NCBI RefSeq assembly: GCF_003711225.1
Contig: NZ_CP031030.1
Location: 930,001-994,000, forward strand
Origin: Runella sp. SP2
GTDB lineage: Bacteria > Bacteroidota > Bacteroidia > Cytophagales > Spirosomataceae
Length of the DNA: 64,000 nt
Direction of reading: 5' to 3'
Shown here: positions 34,427 through 43,800 of the stretch, one piece after another
Position numbering within the stretch: the first letter of the stretch is position 1
How the letters are laid out: the number at the start of each line of letters is the position of its first letter
Made by a program: the position numbers and the translations under genes
The notes under the pieces: model-generated
Seen by the model: only the letters and a program-made list of their open reading frames with translations
Told to the model about the DNA's origin: nothing
Database searches by the model: none

Positions 34427-34968
34427 GCGATTGCATCTGCTAAGTTTTTCACTAGTTCAGCATAGTTCTTTCTGTAAGAATCTACATCGTTTTTGTTGCT
34501 CAGAAAGCACACTTCAATAAGAACGTTGATAGCGACCGATGGCCCCGAAATGATGGCCAAGCTGCTATGTTGGCTCTCCGATTCACGCTTCACGCCTAAC
34601 ACGCCCCTTCTACGAATGCCAAGGGTACGGGAAATGGTAGCCGCGAGCTTCTCCGCAAACTGGCGCTCTACTTCAGTGGGTGTATCGTCGATGAGAACTT
34701 CCACGCCGGTCGCCGCTGGCCCCGCTGCATTGAAGTGTATGTCGATAACTTTGTCCTCTTTTTTTACGAGGCTTCGCAGCCACGCCACCACCTGAGCAAG
34801 GGGAGAAGTATTGACTTCATTCGCAACCTTTACGCCACGTGCGCGAAGTGCTGCCGTGATGTCGTTGCGAAGTTTCACAGCTTCCACGGCCTCATCAAAG
34901 CCATCGATGCCAAACGCACCAGTGCCGCGTCCGTTCTGTACTGTATGTCCAGCCAGTAGATAAATCAT
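34423..34968 (-). CDS. N-acetylmuramoyl-L-alanine amidase (Amidase_3), endolysin
   Basis: This 181-aa zinc amidase cleaves the bond between muramic acid and the stem peptide. Expected zinc ligands and catalytic residues are visible: His8 in LLAGHT, a Glu in FDEAVEAVKL (26 or 29), His78 in IDIHFNA, and the catalytic Glu152 in VLIEVCFLSN. No signal peptide is present, so it needs a holin. The upstream gene is a holin-like protein and the downstream genes are spanin-like, so the four form a lysis cassette. Confidence 0.9.
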   Translation of the reverse strand: MIYLLAGHTVQNGRGTGAFGIDGFDEAVEAVKLRNDITAALRARGVKVANEVNTSPLAQVVAWLRSLVKKEDKVIDIHFNAAGPAATGVEVLIDDTPTEVERQFAEKLAATISRTLGIRRRGVLGVKRESESQHSSLAIISGPSVAINVLIEVCFLSNKNDVDSYRKNYAELVKNLADAIA

Positions 34969-35408
34969 TGTTCGTAGTGGTTATCGTCGTTGTTTATACG
35001 ACGTTTGCTTGAAAAAAATCTGTCCCGTATTGCATTCCAGCCATCTCTGTAAGCCCCTTTCATAATTGCCCACCCCACGTTTAGCGCCCATTGGCCAAAG
35101 GCCCCGCTTAGGTAATGTATCCCACTAATCAGCCCCACCTTTCCAATGCTGAAATAATCCACAATGGCAGGTGCCATATAGACTCCGAACGTGTACCCAG
35201 TGAGCGCGGCAAAGACGGCATCCTTGTTGCTCAGGTTATCATCTTTCATGGCGCGAAAAACATACGTGGCCGCCCCCGCAAACACTGCCAGCTTCAAATA
35301 GACAGATGCGACGTCGAGTTGTTGTAAGTTGATTTGAAGGAACGTTGCTGTCAGTGCAATCCCCAAATCGAAGCTGTGTTCAAGGGTTTTATTCACTTGG
35401 AGTGTCAT
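34965..35408 (-). CDS. Holin-like membrane protein (147 aa)
   Basis: Hydrophobic segments lie near residues 15-27, 36-50, 64-80 and 92-115 (VYLKLAVFAGAATYVFRAM, DAVFAALTGYTFGVYMAPAI), followed by a basic C-terminal tail. It overlaps the amidase start by 4 bases. Position and topology support a holin that releases the endolysin. Confidence 0.7.
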   Translation of the reverse strand: MTLQVNKTLEHSFDLGIALTATFLQINLQQLDVASVYLKLAVFAGAATYVFRAMKDDNLSNKDAVFAALTGYTFGVYMAPAIVDYFSIGKVGLISGIHYLSGAFGQWALNVGWAIMKGAYRDGWNAIRDRFFSSKRRINNDDNHYEQ

Positions 35409-35438
35409 GGTTTTGAGTGTCTAACGAGTGTAGGGTAA

Positions 35439-35765
35439 CTACGAAATTTCAAGCAGATGAATGGTGACATCAATCCGGTTTGCAGTAGCAGCTTTGATTT
35501 TAAGAATGTCTCCTGCATTTAGTACAATCGGCCCGTCGAACCTGAATGTCGTTGCAAATGGAACAGTAGGCCCCTTTACAAAAAAAACGTCAGCAGCATC
35601 TCCAGACTTTCTAACACAAAATTCAACAGAGTCACTGTTAGAAGCATCAACGTTTGCAAAAGTGGCAAGCTGAAGAATCGCAGTGGTTGCGCTAGGTACA
35701 GTGTACACAGAAAATGTAGTGTTAACGTCTAGCTTTTTAATGATTGATTTGTATGATTCTGGCAT
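35439..35765 (-). CDS. Small virion protein (108 aa)
   Basis: A beta-rich protein (TTFSVYTVPSATTAILQLAT, FFVKGPTVPFATTFRFDGPI, GDILKIKAATANRIDVTIHL) resembling small phage tail or fibre-associated beta-sandwich proteins. It lies between the lectin-like fibre and the holin and starts 2 bases after the upstream stop. Confidence 0.6.
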   Translation of the reverse strand: MPESYKSIIKKLDVNTTFSVYTVPSATTAILQLATFANVDASNSDSVEFCVRKSGDAADVFFVKGPTVPFATTFRFDGPIVLNAGDILKIKAATANRIDVTIHLLEIS

Positions 35766-35767
35766 TT

Positions 35768-36730
35768 TTAGGCGACGTTAATTCCATAGTAAGCACCCAT
35801 ATTGCGCTCTATGGTTTGAATTTCGGAAAGTGAAAGCTGGCGCTTAAAGACAATAATCTCGCTGAATAGCTGATTGAGTGGTGCGCCACCACCACCGGCC
35901 ACTTGATTCATTATCCCAAGTGCGTAGGAGTTATGGTTCGTAACAAAAGCATCTGTCCTTTGTAAGCCTCCGTTCACTCTCACCGTTGCTCCACTTGAGT
36001 TGGTATAAACTGTAAAAACCGTACTCCCAGATACATTTCCACTTGTTCCGTTCGGGTAGCAATAATTGTTGGTTCCCCCCGTAAACGCGATTGTATTGTT
36101 GGTCGCAGCTTGAGTAACACTACAGCCACCCGTTCCGTAATCATTGCTTCCGCCGCTACTTTGGCTTGAAAAGAAACGTGCATAGTTATTATGCGCGCCG
36201 ACGCTCGCGACCAAAATACAAGTGAAATCAGTGCCAGTAATTAGACTGGAAATATTGCTTGTGGCCATACCCGTGTCATTGCCAGGAACACCCATCATCG
36301 CGGTTTTGCCACCTATTAAATAATTCGTGCCAGACAATCGCACAATTGGTTGCTTATTGTTCGTGCCTTGAACAAAATCGTAGGCGTTTCCTAAACCAGT
36401 CTGGCTGTACAAAATTCGTGTATAACCTGTTACTGCACCAATCCAAGAACTCATTGTGGCCGAGTCAAAATTCTCCCCATTTGCTCCAATATCTAGTACG
36501 GCACTATCTGTACTTCTTCTTATTTGTGCAATGGGGCCAGCGTAACTGCCTATCATTCGTCGATAGGATGACGCAGCCACGAGACCCGTCTTAGATATGT
36601 TATCAAGAACATATTTTGCTCCGGCATAGAAGTGCTTAGAAACAGAAAGGATACCTGGACTATCCACCGAAAGGTAATTAGCTCCTTTACCTCCCACAAA
36701 GCCATTATTTATGGTATCAATTCGTCTCAT
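35768..36730 (-). CDS. Lectin-like fibre protein (arabinofuranosidase-B/ConA-like domain)
   Basis: This 320-aa protein starts with a segment reading YRRMIGSYAGPIAQIRRSTD followed by SAVLDIGANGENFDSATMSS. That matches the opening of ArfB-type and related modules found in phage fibres. The second half ends LSEIIVFKRQLSLSEIQTIE..MGAYYGI, the usual end of a concanavalin A-like LamG domain. No catalytic site is obvious. It most likely binds host surface glycan as part of the tail tip. Confidence 0.7.
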   Translation of the reverse strand: MRRIDTINNGFVGGKGANYLSVDSPGILSVSKHFYAGAKYVLDNISKTGLVAASSYRRMIGSYAGPIAQIRRSTDSAVLDIGANGENFDSATMSSWIGAVTGYTRILYSQTGLGNAYDFVQGTNNKQPIVRLSGTNYLIGGKTAMMGVPGNDTGMATSNISSLITGTDFTCILVASVGAHNNYARFFSSQSSGGSNDYGTGGCSVTQAATNNTIAFTGGTNNYCYPNGTSGNVSGSTVFTVYTNSSGATVRVNGGLQRTDAFVTNHNSYALGIMNQVAGGGGAPLNQLFSEIIVFKRQLSLSEIQTIERNMGAYYGINVA

Positions 36731-36924
36731 AAAAACCAGCTTCTAATTCTTGCCTTTTCAATATCAGTTTGTGTTACAGCAGGATTTTGCCAACTCATTG
36801 CATAATCCCCCGACCCCGTTTTTGTTAGAACATTTCCAGCAGCGCCACCAGCAGGAACTGACCGAACCTTAATGGTATTGGCGATTGAGGTTGCAAGCGA
36901 ATTGATGCGTTCGATAAGTGTCAT
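36727..36924 (-). CDS. Short fibre-type protein (65 aa)
   Basis: MTLIERINSLATSIANTIKV followed by a GGAAGNVLTKTGSGDYAMSW segment is the standard opening and repeat type of phage fibres, but the frame stops after 65 residues with a 4-base overlap into the lectin-like gene. It resembles the N-terminus of the next gene upstream (MTLQERLSALALVLAG). The protein may be a small linker between base and fibre. Confidence 0.6.
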   Translation of the reverse strand: MTLIERINSLATSIANTIKVRSVPAGGAAGNVLTKTGSGDYAMSWQNPAVTQTDIEKARIRSWFL

Positions 36925-36926
36925 GA

Positions 36927-37412
36927 TTATGCAAGGGCAGCGTTGTAAATTGCGACAAAGTCGGTGTCAGGTTCACCCACGCCAATGTTGGCACACACTT
37001 GCGTTTTTTGGGCGGCGGTAAGCGCCTGTGCAGTATCAAATCGCACTCGGTTAGCTACAGCAGTAAGTAAGTTGGTAAGCGAATTGTCTTGTCCTTGCAA
37101 TAGGTTCTGTATTTCAAGCAAGGTATCGTAAGCGGCGCTCGCCCCACCTAAAATACTGTTGACCGCTGCTGCTACATCAGCATCAATCAATGCCTCGATT
37201 TTCTGCGACGAGTAAGTCTTCGTGCTGCTAATAATCGTGTCATTGATTTGGGTTGCACTACCAATCGCTGTAAGCACCTCATTGATAGCTGCTACAAGCG
37301 AAGTTTTGGTTGTGGTGTTAAGGGTAGCAAGATTGCCAATCCTCTCAAAAGATAACTTGTCATTTCCTGCAAGCACGAGTGCCAGCGCGGATAATCTTTC
37401 TTGTAATGTCAT
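36927..37412 (-). CDS. Fibre-type protein (161 aa)
   Basis: A helical N-terminus (MTLQERLSALALVLAGNDKL) is followed by ATLNTTTKTSLVAAINEVLT, a motif common in tail fibres and their trimerising stems. The end (ALTAAQKTQVCANIGVGEPD) is the AAQKxQvxxNIG motif of fibre proteins. It is coupled to its neighbours on both sides. The role is inferred as a trimeric stalk. Confidence 0.65.
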   Translation of the reverse strand: MTLQERLSALALVLAGNDKLSFERIGNLATLNTTTKTSLVAAINEVLTAIGSATQINDTIISSTKTYSSQKIEALIDADVAAAVNSILGGASAAYDTLLEIQNLLQGQDNSLTNLLTAVANRVRFDTAQALTAAQKTQVCANIGVGEPDTDFVAIYNAALA

Positions 37413-37597
37413 AGAATTAAAGCTGTTTGGTATAACAATACAAGGTCAATCGGGAATTCGCTGTTACTCTCGTCGTTTTCGATGCTCACACTTTCGATGG
37501 TCTTAATATTTGTTACGACCTCCTGAGTTTTGATGAACATATTTGACTCGTGATTAACGACTTTCACTTCTTGCTCGTATTGCTTTACATTGACCAT
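37409..37597 (-). CDS. Small hypothetical virion protein (62 aa)
   Basis: A short protein (MVNVKQYEQEVKVVNHESNM) predicted as beta-rich. It overlaps the next gene by 4 bases and starts 7 bases after the previous stop. No family is recognised. Confidence 0.5.
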   Translation of the reverse strand: MVNVKQYEQEVKVVNHESNMFIKTQEVVTNIKTIESVSIENDESNSEFPIDLVLLYQTALIL

Positions 37598-37603
37598 TTT
37601 ACG

Positions 37604-37933
37604 TTACTTGGTTATGTCGTTTCGGAACTCTAAAGTACCCTCAATCCAAGTGTTTCGTTCGGACGAAGATGTTATCTGTACGTCGAAGTCAAAAACACCC
37701 AAAAGAGCCTCTGTTTGAGTATAAGGCACCACCCATTTGAGCCTTGTTTCGTTGTTGGCGTATAGGTTTGTAAGCGTCCCCACGGTGTCGCTGTCAAGTA
37801 TGACAGGGCCACCGTTTTTTTTGCGAACCTGAATTCTAACTTGGGTGTCACTTAGGTTTACACCCTCAAATCCAAACTCGAATTTGAGGGTGTCACCACG
37901 TTTTGCTTTTTTGTTTACGACGGCTGGAATCAT
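37604..37933 (-). CDS. Small beta-rich virion protein (109 aa)
   Basis: The frame is open from 37984, but that start lies inside the upstream gene. The ATG at 37933 (MIPAVVNKKAKRGDTLKFEF) just after its stop is preferred. GVNLSDTQVRIQVRKKNGGP and WIEGTLEFRNDI have the look of small phage proteins next to the tail tip. Its position between the large fibre-region protein and short fibre genes supports that. Confidence 0.55.
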   Translation of the reverse strand: MIPAVVNKKAKRGDTLKFEFGFEGVNLSDTQVRIQVRKKNGGPVILDSDTVGTLTNLYANNETRLKWVVPYTQTEALLGVFDFDVQITSSSERNTWIEGTLEFRNDITK

Positions 37934-37943
37934 ACGTTGTTGA

Positions 37944-40376
37944 TTAATTATACGCTGTATGAAAAGCTCTATTTCCCTTGGCAATATGAGTGTATTGAGA
38001 CCCGTTTATTGTCAAGCGAAACTCAACGTCCTCATAGGGCTTCGAGAATAAATCTTGAAAGTATATTACGCGTGCATTATTTGTAGTGTTGTGCCAGATT
38101 GTGAGGTACGGTTGGTCGTACTTCCACGCTTGTAAGTGCTCGTCTCCTACACTTGCGGGTACGGTAATCCAACTCCCAACTTTTCCCCTTCGATACTGGA
38201 ATGAATTGTTTAGGTCAAGTTGATTATTAGCACCATCGCAAATGTGTTTATACTTTTGAGCATATATCTCACCAGAACTAATTAATGCCTCGAAAATCTG
38301 CGCCTCCATTCCAATATATGTAGATGGGTTTGCAGGGCAGGCATAATTTTCGCTACCTTCATAGTTGTACACGAATGGGCCCTCAGGCGAGCATTTTGGC
38401 TGAAAATTACGCGAAGCATAATACAGGGCTGAGTATGGAAATATATTGTCATTGGTATTCCATATATGTTGTAAGTGTACATTTCCGCTCAAGAACATAA
38501 ACAACGTGAAATCTTCGTAGAGATTCTGAGAATATACATATCTCATATCACGTCCACGCACATACCCAAGTTCAGGACTTGGACGAAAGCGATGTGTTGT
38601 AATGCTTCTACGGTCACGTTGGTCTTCACAAGGCCACTGGATACTTAATAATTTTGCATTTGGAAGCTTTCGACTATAAAAGTTGCACACCATTTGCGCA
38701 AACAATATGTGTGGCATTGAATGGTAACGTCTCTTTGGTGGTTTGCTATAACTTTCTTCTGCATACGCAGTTACATTATTGTACCCCAACCCTACACGCC
38801 CACTGTCCACGTTCGGCAAAGTCACACTACTCAAGTTAGCCCAAAGTGTCTCCCAATCGGCAGCGGTATGAAAGTACTGTTGACCATTATTTGGTCTATG
38901 TGAAATATAGCTGAAGGTACCATCATTTGATACCAAGCTATAACGCTTGTTGTCAAAGTCAAATCCAGTATTCTGGAACCAATCGTAGTATTGTTTGCCA
39001 CGAGCCGCTAAATAGTCCTGAATCCACTTTATATTGGCTGCTCCATTGGCTGCGTTGCTCCACTTCCAAGAGTGCGTTGGTGTTTCAGTTTCGTTACCTT
39101 CCCAGTCAGTTATAATCACATTTCTATTGCCTAAAGCAGCCAACATCGCCTCGGAAAATTGAGTAAGGCGAACACTCCCCGCCGCCCACGTATGCACACC
39201 ACCTTCGCTTTGTGTAACACCCATTCCATCTATAATATCAATTATTTGAGGTGCGTATAGCCATAGTGGCATATCGCTACTACTATTAGCCCACGACACT
39301 CGTTGTAATTCTGAATCGCTAACGCCTTCCAGTTTTCCAGAAAATGCCCTGTTATATTTTTTTGTGGGTGGTAATTCAAACGTAGTAGCATCAGATAGCA
39401 TACGTGGCTTTCCAATTGCTTCAGAATCAAACCACAATCCTTTCTGTGCATTAGCAGGCATATTACCCCAAGGACGAATTTGGATCCAAAAAATATTAAC
39501 AGCAATAGTATAATTGCCTCCTATAAGCCACCGAGCAGATACTGTAGGTACTAATACTTTTAGTATCTCTATTCTTTTTTCAACGGGATAGCCTACGTCA
39601 GGTAATATGTCGCAGTCGCCACCATTGCCACCATCGATAAAATATTCAGGATTAAGACCCCTTGTTTCGCCATAGTCTTCGATGTGGTATTCTCCAAGAA
39701 AACTCTTTCGTAATCGCAACATCAGCAATCTGTCATCGGCATTGTTTTCGTAGTCTGGAGTATATTCTCGAAATACCAATTTGGGTACGAAGTATTCTAC
39801 ATTAATTGTATTATTCCCCTGCGTTAATACAATTGTAAGCGTGTTTCCTCTCAGGTCGATATTGCCAAAGAAGGAGGGAAATGTAATCTCCAGATAACTG
39901 CTTCCATATTGTACTTGCTCATTATATACAGTAATCCCTCTATTCTTCACTGTTGCGTCGTAACTTCCTACACCGTTATTAATCTTAATTTTTAGATTAA
40001 TATTATTGTGGTCAGTATTAGCTTCTATGTTTGCATCATTGTCGATGGATGTCACCTCTTCTTCATTGCCTGTATTCGATGAGTTATGGACAACATCAAA
40101 CTGGAATGGATTACAATATCCCTCACAAGTGGGGCAAGAAGCCTTCAAATATGCTTTCCCATCCGACACCCCATTTACGTTTATCTCGAAGGTATTTGTT
40201 TGTGGGTCTTCTTGCCCACTCGCAAGGTCTTTGCAGCCTTGCTCCACATCCCAGAGAATGCGCGTAACATTAGCCCCGTGAAAGCCAACAGTGTAGATAC
40301 TACCCTCTTTGTGCTTCACAAAGCTGATAGTCCATTGCGGGCCGCAGGGCCCGCACGGAGGTAGTTGAGATGGCAT
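37944..40376 (-). CDS. Large unassigned virion protein (810 aa)
   Basis: The N-terminus is Cys-rich (MPSQLPPCGPCGPQW, later SCPTCEGYCNPFQFD) and is followed by two beta-sandwich-like segments (about 30-220). From about residue 290 the protein changes to an aromatic-rich globular region with RWLIGGNYTIAVNIFWIQIR, AANIKWIQDYLAARGKQYYDWF and ISHRPNNGQQYFHTAADWET. That part reads more like a glycan-active enzyme than a fibre, but I cannot place it in a family or name catalytic residues. It shares single-base overlaps with its upstream neighbour and is surely late-expressed. Confidence 0.65.
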   Translation of the reverse strand: MPSQLPPCGPCGPQWTISFVKHKEGSIYTVGFHGANVTRILWDVEQGCKDLASGQEDPQTNTFEINVNGVSDGKAYLKASCPTCEGYCNPFQFDVVHNSSNTGNEEEVTSIDNDANIEANTDHNNINLKIKINNGVGSYDATVKNRGITVYNEQVQYGSSYLEITFPSFFGNIDLRGNTLTIVLTQGNNTINVEYFVPKLVFREYTPDYENNADDRLLMLRLRKSFLGEYHIEDYGETRGLNPEYFIDGGNGGDCDILPDVGYPVEKRIEILKVLVPTVSARWLIGGNYTIAVNIFWIQIRPWGNMPANAQKGLWFDSEAIGKPRMLSDATTFELPPTKKYNRAFSGKLEGVSDSELQRVSWANSSSDMPLWLYAPQIIDIIDGMGVTQSEGGVHTWAAGSVRLTQFSEAMLAALGNRNVIITDWEGNETETPTHSWKWSNAANGAANIKWIQDYLAARGKQYYDWFQNTGFDFDNKRYSLVSNDGTFSYISHRPNNGQQYFHTAADWETLWANLSSVTLPNVDSGRVGLGYNNVTAYAEESYSKPPKRRYHSMPHILFAQMVCNFYSRKLPNAKLLSIQWPCEDQRDRRSITTHRFRPSPELGYVRGRDMRYVYSQNLYEDFTLFMFLSGNVHLQHIWNTNDNIFPYSALYYASRNFQPKCSPEGPFVYNYEGSENYACPANPSTYIGMEAQIFEALISSGEIYAQKYKHICDGANNQLDLNNSFQYRRGKVGSWITVPASVGDEHLQAWKYDQPYLTIWHNTTNNARVIYFQDLFSKPYEDVEFRLTINGSQYTHIAKGNRAFHTAYN

Positions 40377-40819
40377 TACTTTTCTGCGTCGATTAAGTAT
40401 TCATAGATGTTAACGACCTCAGTTACGTAGTCGCCATGCAATTGTTTCTGCCCATCGGTAGAAGTTTCGTTCCAACGCTGGCTCAAAACGCCTTTTTCGT
40501 CTGGCAAGAGTGATTTTGGTATTTTTGGTGAATCAATGCTGATTTTAGCCTTTTCAGCTAGTTGATACTGCTGGGTAAGTATCTGTTCAGCTTCTGCCAT
40601 CTGATTCTCGTTTCCTGCGATTTCTTTCTTTTTCATCGCCTCGCGTACAGGTGAGAAAACTTGAAAGACTTTGCCATCGACTTCATCTCGAAGTGTTTTT
40701 AAGCGCAACTTGAAGTCGAGACCTGCCCCTGGCATGTTATACAGCCGCCGCAAGGCAGGCTGAATAATGTTTACTACTACTGCGAAATCAATTGCGTTTT
40801 CTGTGTTTTTTGTTGACAT
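40376..40819 (-). CDS. Hypothetical helical virion protein (147 aa)
   Basis: A mainly helical soluble protein (IDFAVVVNIIQPALRRLYNM, EAEQILTQQYQLAEKAKISI) between the repeat-rich fibre and the 810-aa protein. It could be a fibre assembly chaperone because of its place and size, but that is only an inference. Confidence 0.5.
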   Translation of the reverse strand: MSTKNTENAIDFAVVVNIIQPALRRLYNMPGAGLDFKLRLKTLRDEVDGKVFQVFSPVREAMKKKEIAGNENQMAEAEQILTQQYQLAEKAKISIDSPKIPKSLLPDEKGVLSQRWNETSTDGQKQLHGDYVTEVVNIYEYLIDAEK

Positions 40820-40833
40820 GATATTGTTGATTT

Positions 40834-43800
40834 TTAAGATTTTAATAAGATATATTTAGTGACGCCGCCAATATTTATTGGAAGAACTTCGCTGGAGATA
40901 GTTGGTGTAGCCCCTAATGTTTGTGTTGGGAATAAGCTGAAATGCTGAGAATTCATGTATATCCCCCCGTTAAATTGGGCAGTGGTATTGAAGACAGTTG
41001 GGTACTCAAACACATTGTAGGAATATATTGTATTCCCTACTCCAGCTGTCTTGTCAAGGTAGTTGCCCCCGCCGCTACTAGGCAGATTGACATTAGCATA
41101 GTATTGGCCACCATCTCTTAGTTGAATACCAACCGTAAGTGTAGAGCCAGCAATACTTAGCCAGTGTGCAGCATAGCCTTTTGGGTCGCTTTCGCTGGTA
41201 ATAAATGGAGGCTTATTAGAGACATTATCCCAATGTACCGCACCGCCAGCTCCACTGGTGTTGAGTTGGTATCTGGTATAGACATCTCCCCAAGTGGGGC
41301 GGTTACCAAGCTCACTTGCAAGGTTGATAATGTCTCCAATGGGGTGTCCGTGGCCTGTGTAGGCAAAATCAGGTCTGTTGGTTACATTATCCCAGTGTAC
41401 TGCACCGCCAGCTCCACTGGTGTTAAGTTGGTATCTGGTATATACATCTCCCCAAGTGGGGCGGTTGCCAAGCTCACTTGCAAGGTTGATAATGTCTCCA
41501 ATGGGGTGTCCGTGGCCTGCATAGGCAAAATCAGGTTTGTTGGTAACGTTATTCCAATGTACCGCACCGCCAGCTCCACTGGTGTTGAGTTGGTATCTGG
41601 TATATACATCTCCCCAAGTAGGGCGGTTGCCAAGCTCGCTTGCAAGGTTGATAATGTCTCCAATGGGATGTGAGTGTAATACAGGCGCATACAATGATGT
41701 GCTTATTGTTAGTACGTTACCTCCATTGTCTGTGCCCAATAGTGCTACTGGCGTTCCTGACCACGATGAAGCTGAGTAATAAGTGTTAAAGCGTACCTTA
41801 CCATTAGAGTTTAGCTCCATTATATAGGTAGCGCCGCCGCCGCTTCTGAAATAAATAGGTGATGCTGTACCTGCGTCGATGTTAAGAGTTCCTGTTGCCC
41901 TTATTGCCCGCCCAGAGGGAATATAGATTGATACCGCCGCTAAATCTCCGTCTGCATAGAGCGCCCCATCTATTAACCGAAGACGATACCCAGCAGCATC
42001 ATTTCCCCCGACCGCAAGGTTGCCAAAAATGTTCGTGTTGCCACCAACATTAAAAAGGCCAGTTGTGTTTGCACTTGCAATGTTGACGACAGTTCCGTTA
42101 TCAAATATTCTGCTATTGCCGATTATGCCAGGAGCTGTGAATTTTCCAAGATAGTTGACATCTCCAGTGCCTGATAATTTTGCGTTCCAGCTACTAATAT
42201 TTTCAGTAGTTATTGCCTTGACATGGCTCGGCACGGTGGGGTCGGTCTCGGTATAGCTTGTCAAATACCCTGCGAGCGCGTGGTTTCCCCATCCGTAAGC
42301 TGAATTCCAGTTCGCAATGTTAGTGCTACTAATGGTCTTCACCCAACTCGGTACAGTTGGGTCAGTTTCGGCAGGGAAGGCTATTTCTGTATTAGAAAGA
42401 CTAATTACCCTTCCATAGGTGTCCACGTTGATAACTGGTACTTGCGTAGTAGAACCTGCCGAGAGTGTTGTGGCATTGACGGCAATGAGGTCAACGACCC
42501 ACGAACGGTCGGCGGCGAGCGTCTGAGAGCCACCGCTTACGGCGACTCGCCCAGCAGTTCCAGAAACCTGCAATGCACGTGCAAGTGGTGCGTAGAGACC
42601 CGCGTGGTTTCCCCAGCTGTAGGCAGCATTCCAGTTGCTTATCTGAGTACTGGTGATGGCCTTCACCCAAGATGGCACAGTTGGGTCGGTTTCCGTATAG
42701 CTTGTCAAATACCCAGCGAGTGCGTGGTTTCCCCAGCTGTAGGCGGCATTCCAGTTGCTTACTTGAGTACTGGTGATGGCCTTCACCCAAGATGGTACAG
42801 TTGGGTCAGTTTCGGCAGGGAAAGCAATGGCGGCATTGGAGAGACTAGTTACCCTTCCATAGGTGTCCACGTTGATAACGGGTACTTGCGTAGTAGAACC
42901 TGCCGAGAGTGTTGTGGCATTGACGGCAATGAGGTCAACGACCCACGAACGGTCGGCGGCGAGCGTCTGAGAGCCACCGCTTACGGCGACTCGCCCAGCA
43001 GTTCCAGAAACCTGCAATGCACGTGCAAGTGGTGCGTAGAGACCCGCGTGGTTTCCCCAGCTGTAAGCGGCATTCCAGTTGCTTACTTGAGTACTGGTGA
43101 TGGCCTTCACCCAAGATGGTACAGTTGGGTCAGTTTCGGCAGGGAAAGCAATGGAGGCATTGGAGAGACTAGTTACCCTTCCATAGGTGTCCACGTTGAT
43201 AACGGGTACTTGCGTAGTAGAACCTGCTGAGAGTGTTGTGGCATTGACGGCAATGAGGTCAACGACCCACGAACGGTCGGCGGCGAGCGTCTGAGAGCCA
43301 CCGCTTACGGCTACTCGCCCAGCAGTTCCAGAAACCTGCAATGCCCGCGAAAGTGGTGCGTAGAGACCTGCGTGGTTTCCCCAGCTGTAGGCAGCATTCC
43401 AGTTGCTTATCTGAGTACTGGTGATGGCTTTGACCCACGATGGTACGGTGGGGTCGGTCTCGGTAAAGCCAGTTAAGTAGCCAGCAAGCGCGTGGTTTCC
43501 CCATCCATAAGCTGAGTTCCAGTTAGAAATTAGAGTACTATTAAGTCCTAAATTTCCAGAAACTGCATCATATTCTAATGGGTATTGTGGCGCAAAAGGA
43601 ACTTCATTGCCAGTCCAAGAAACTATTTTTCCTGAGGGCGAATCCGTAATTTGGATGCCAAACCCTTCGATAAGATTAAATTTCTCTTCAGCTTTCCACG
43701 CCTGATATACCTCCACAAACTGATACCCACTTCCAATTCCACGTTTTACATGGGTTGGTACTTTTACCTTGCCATCAGCAAGCATATTCCCAGCGCTTGC

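Noticed and set aside
42442-43230. 262-codon plus-strand frame opposite the fibre gene
   Set aside because: It repeats with the same period as the fibre units on the other strand, so it is a shadow of the repeats.
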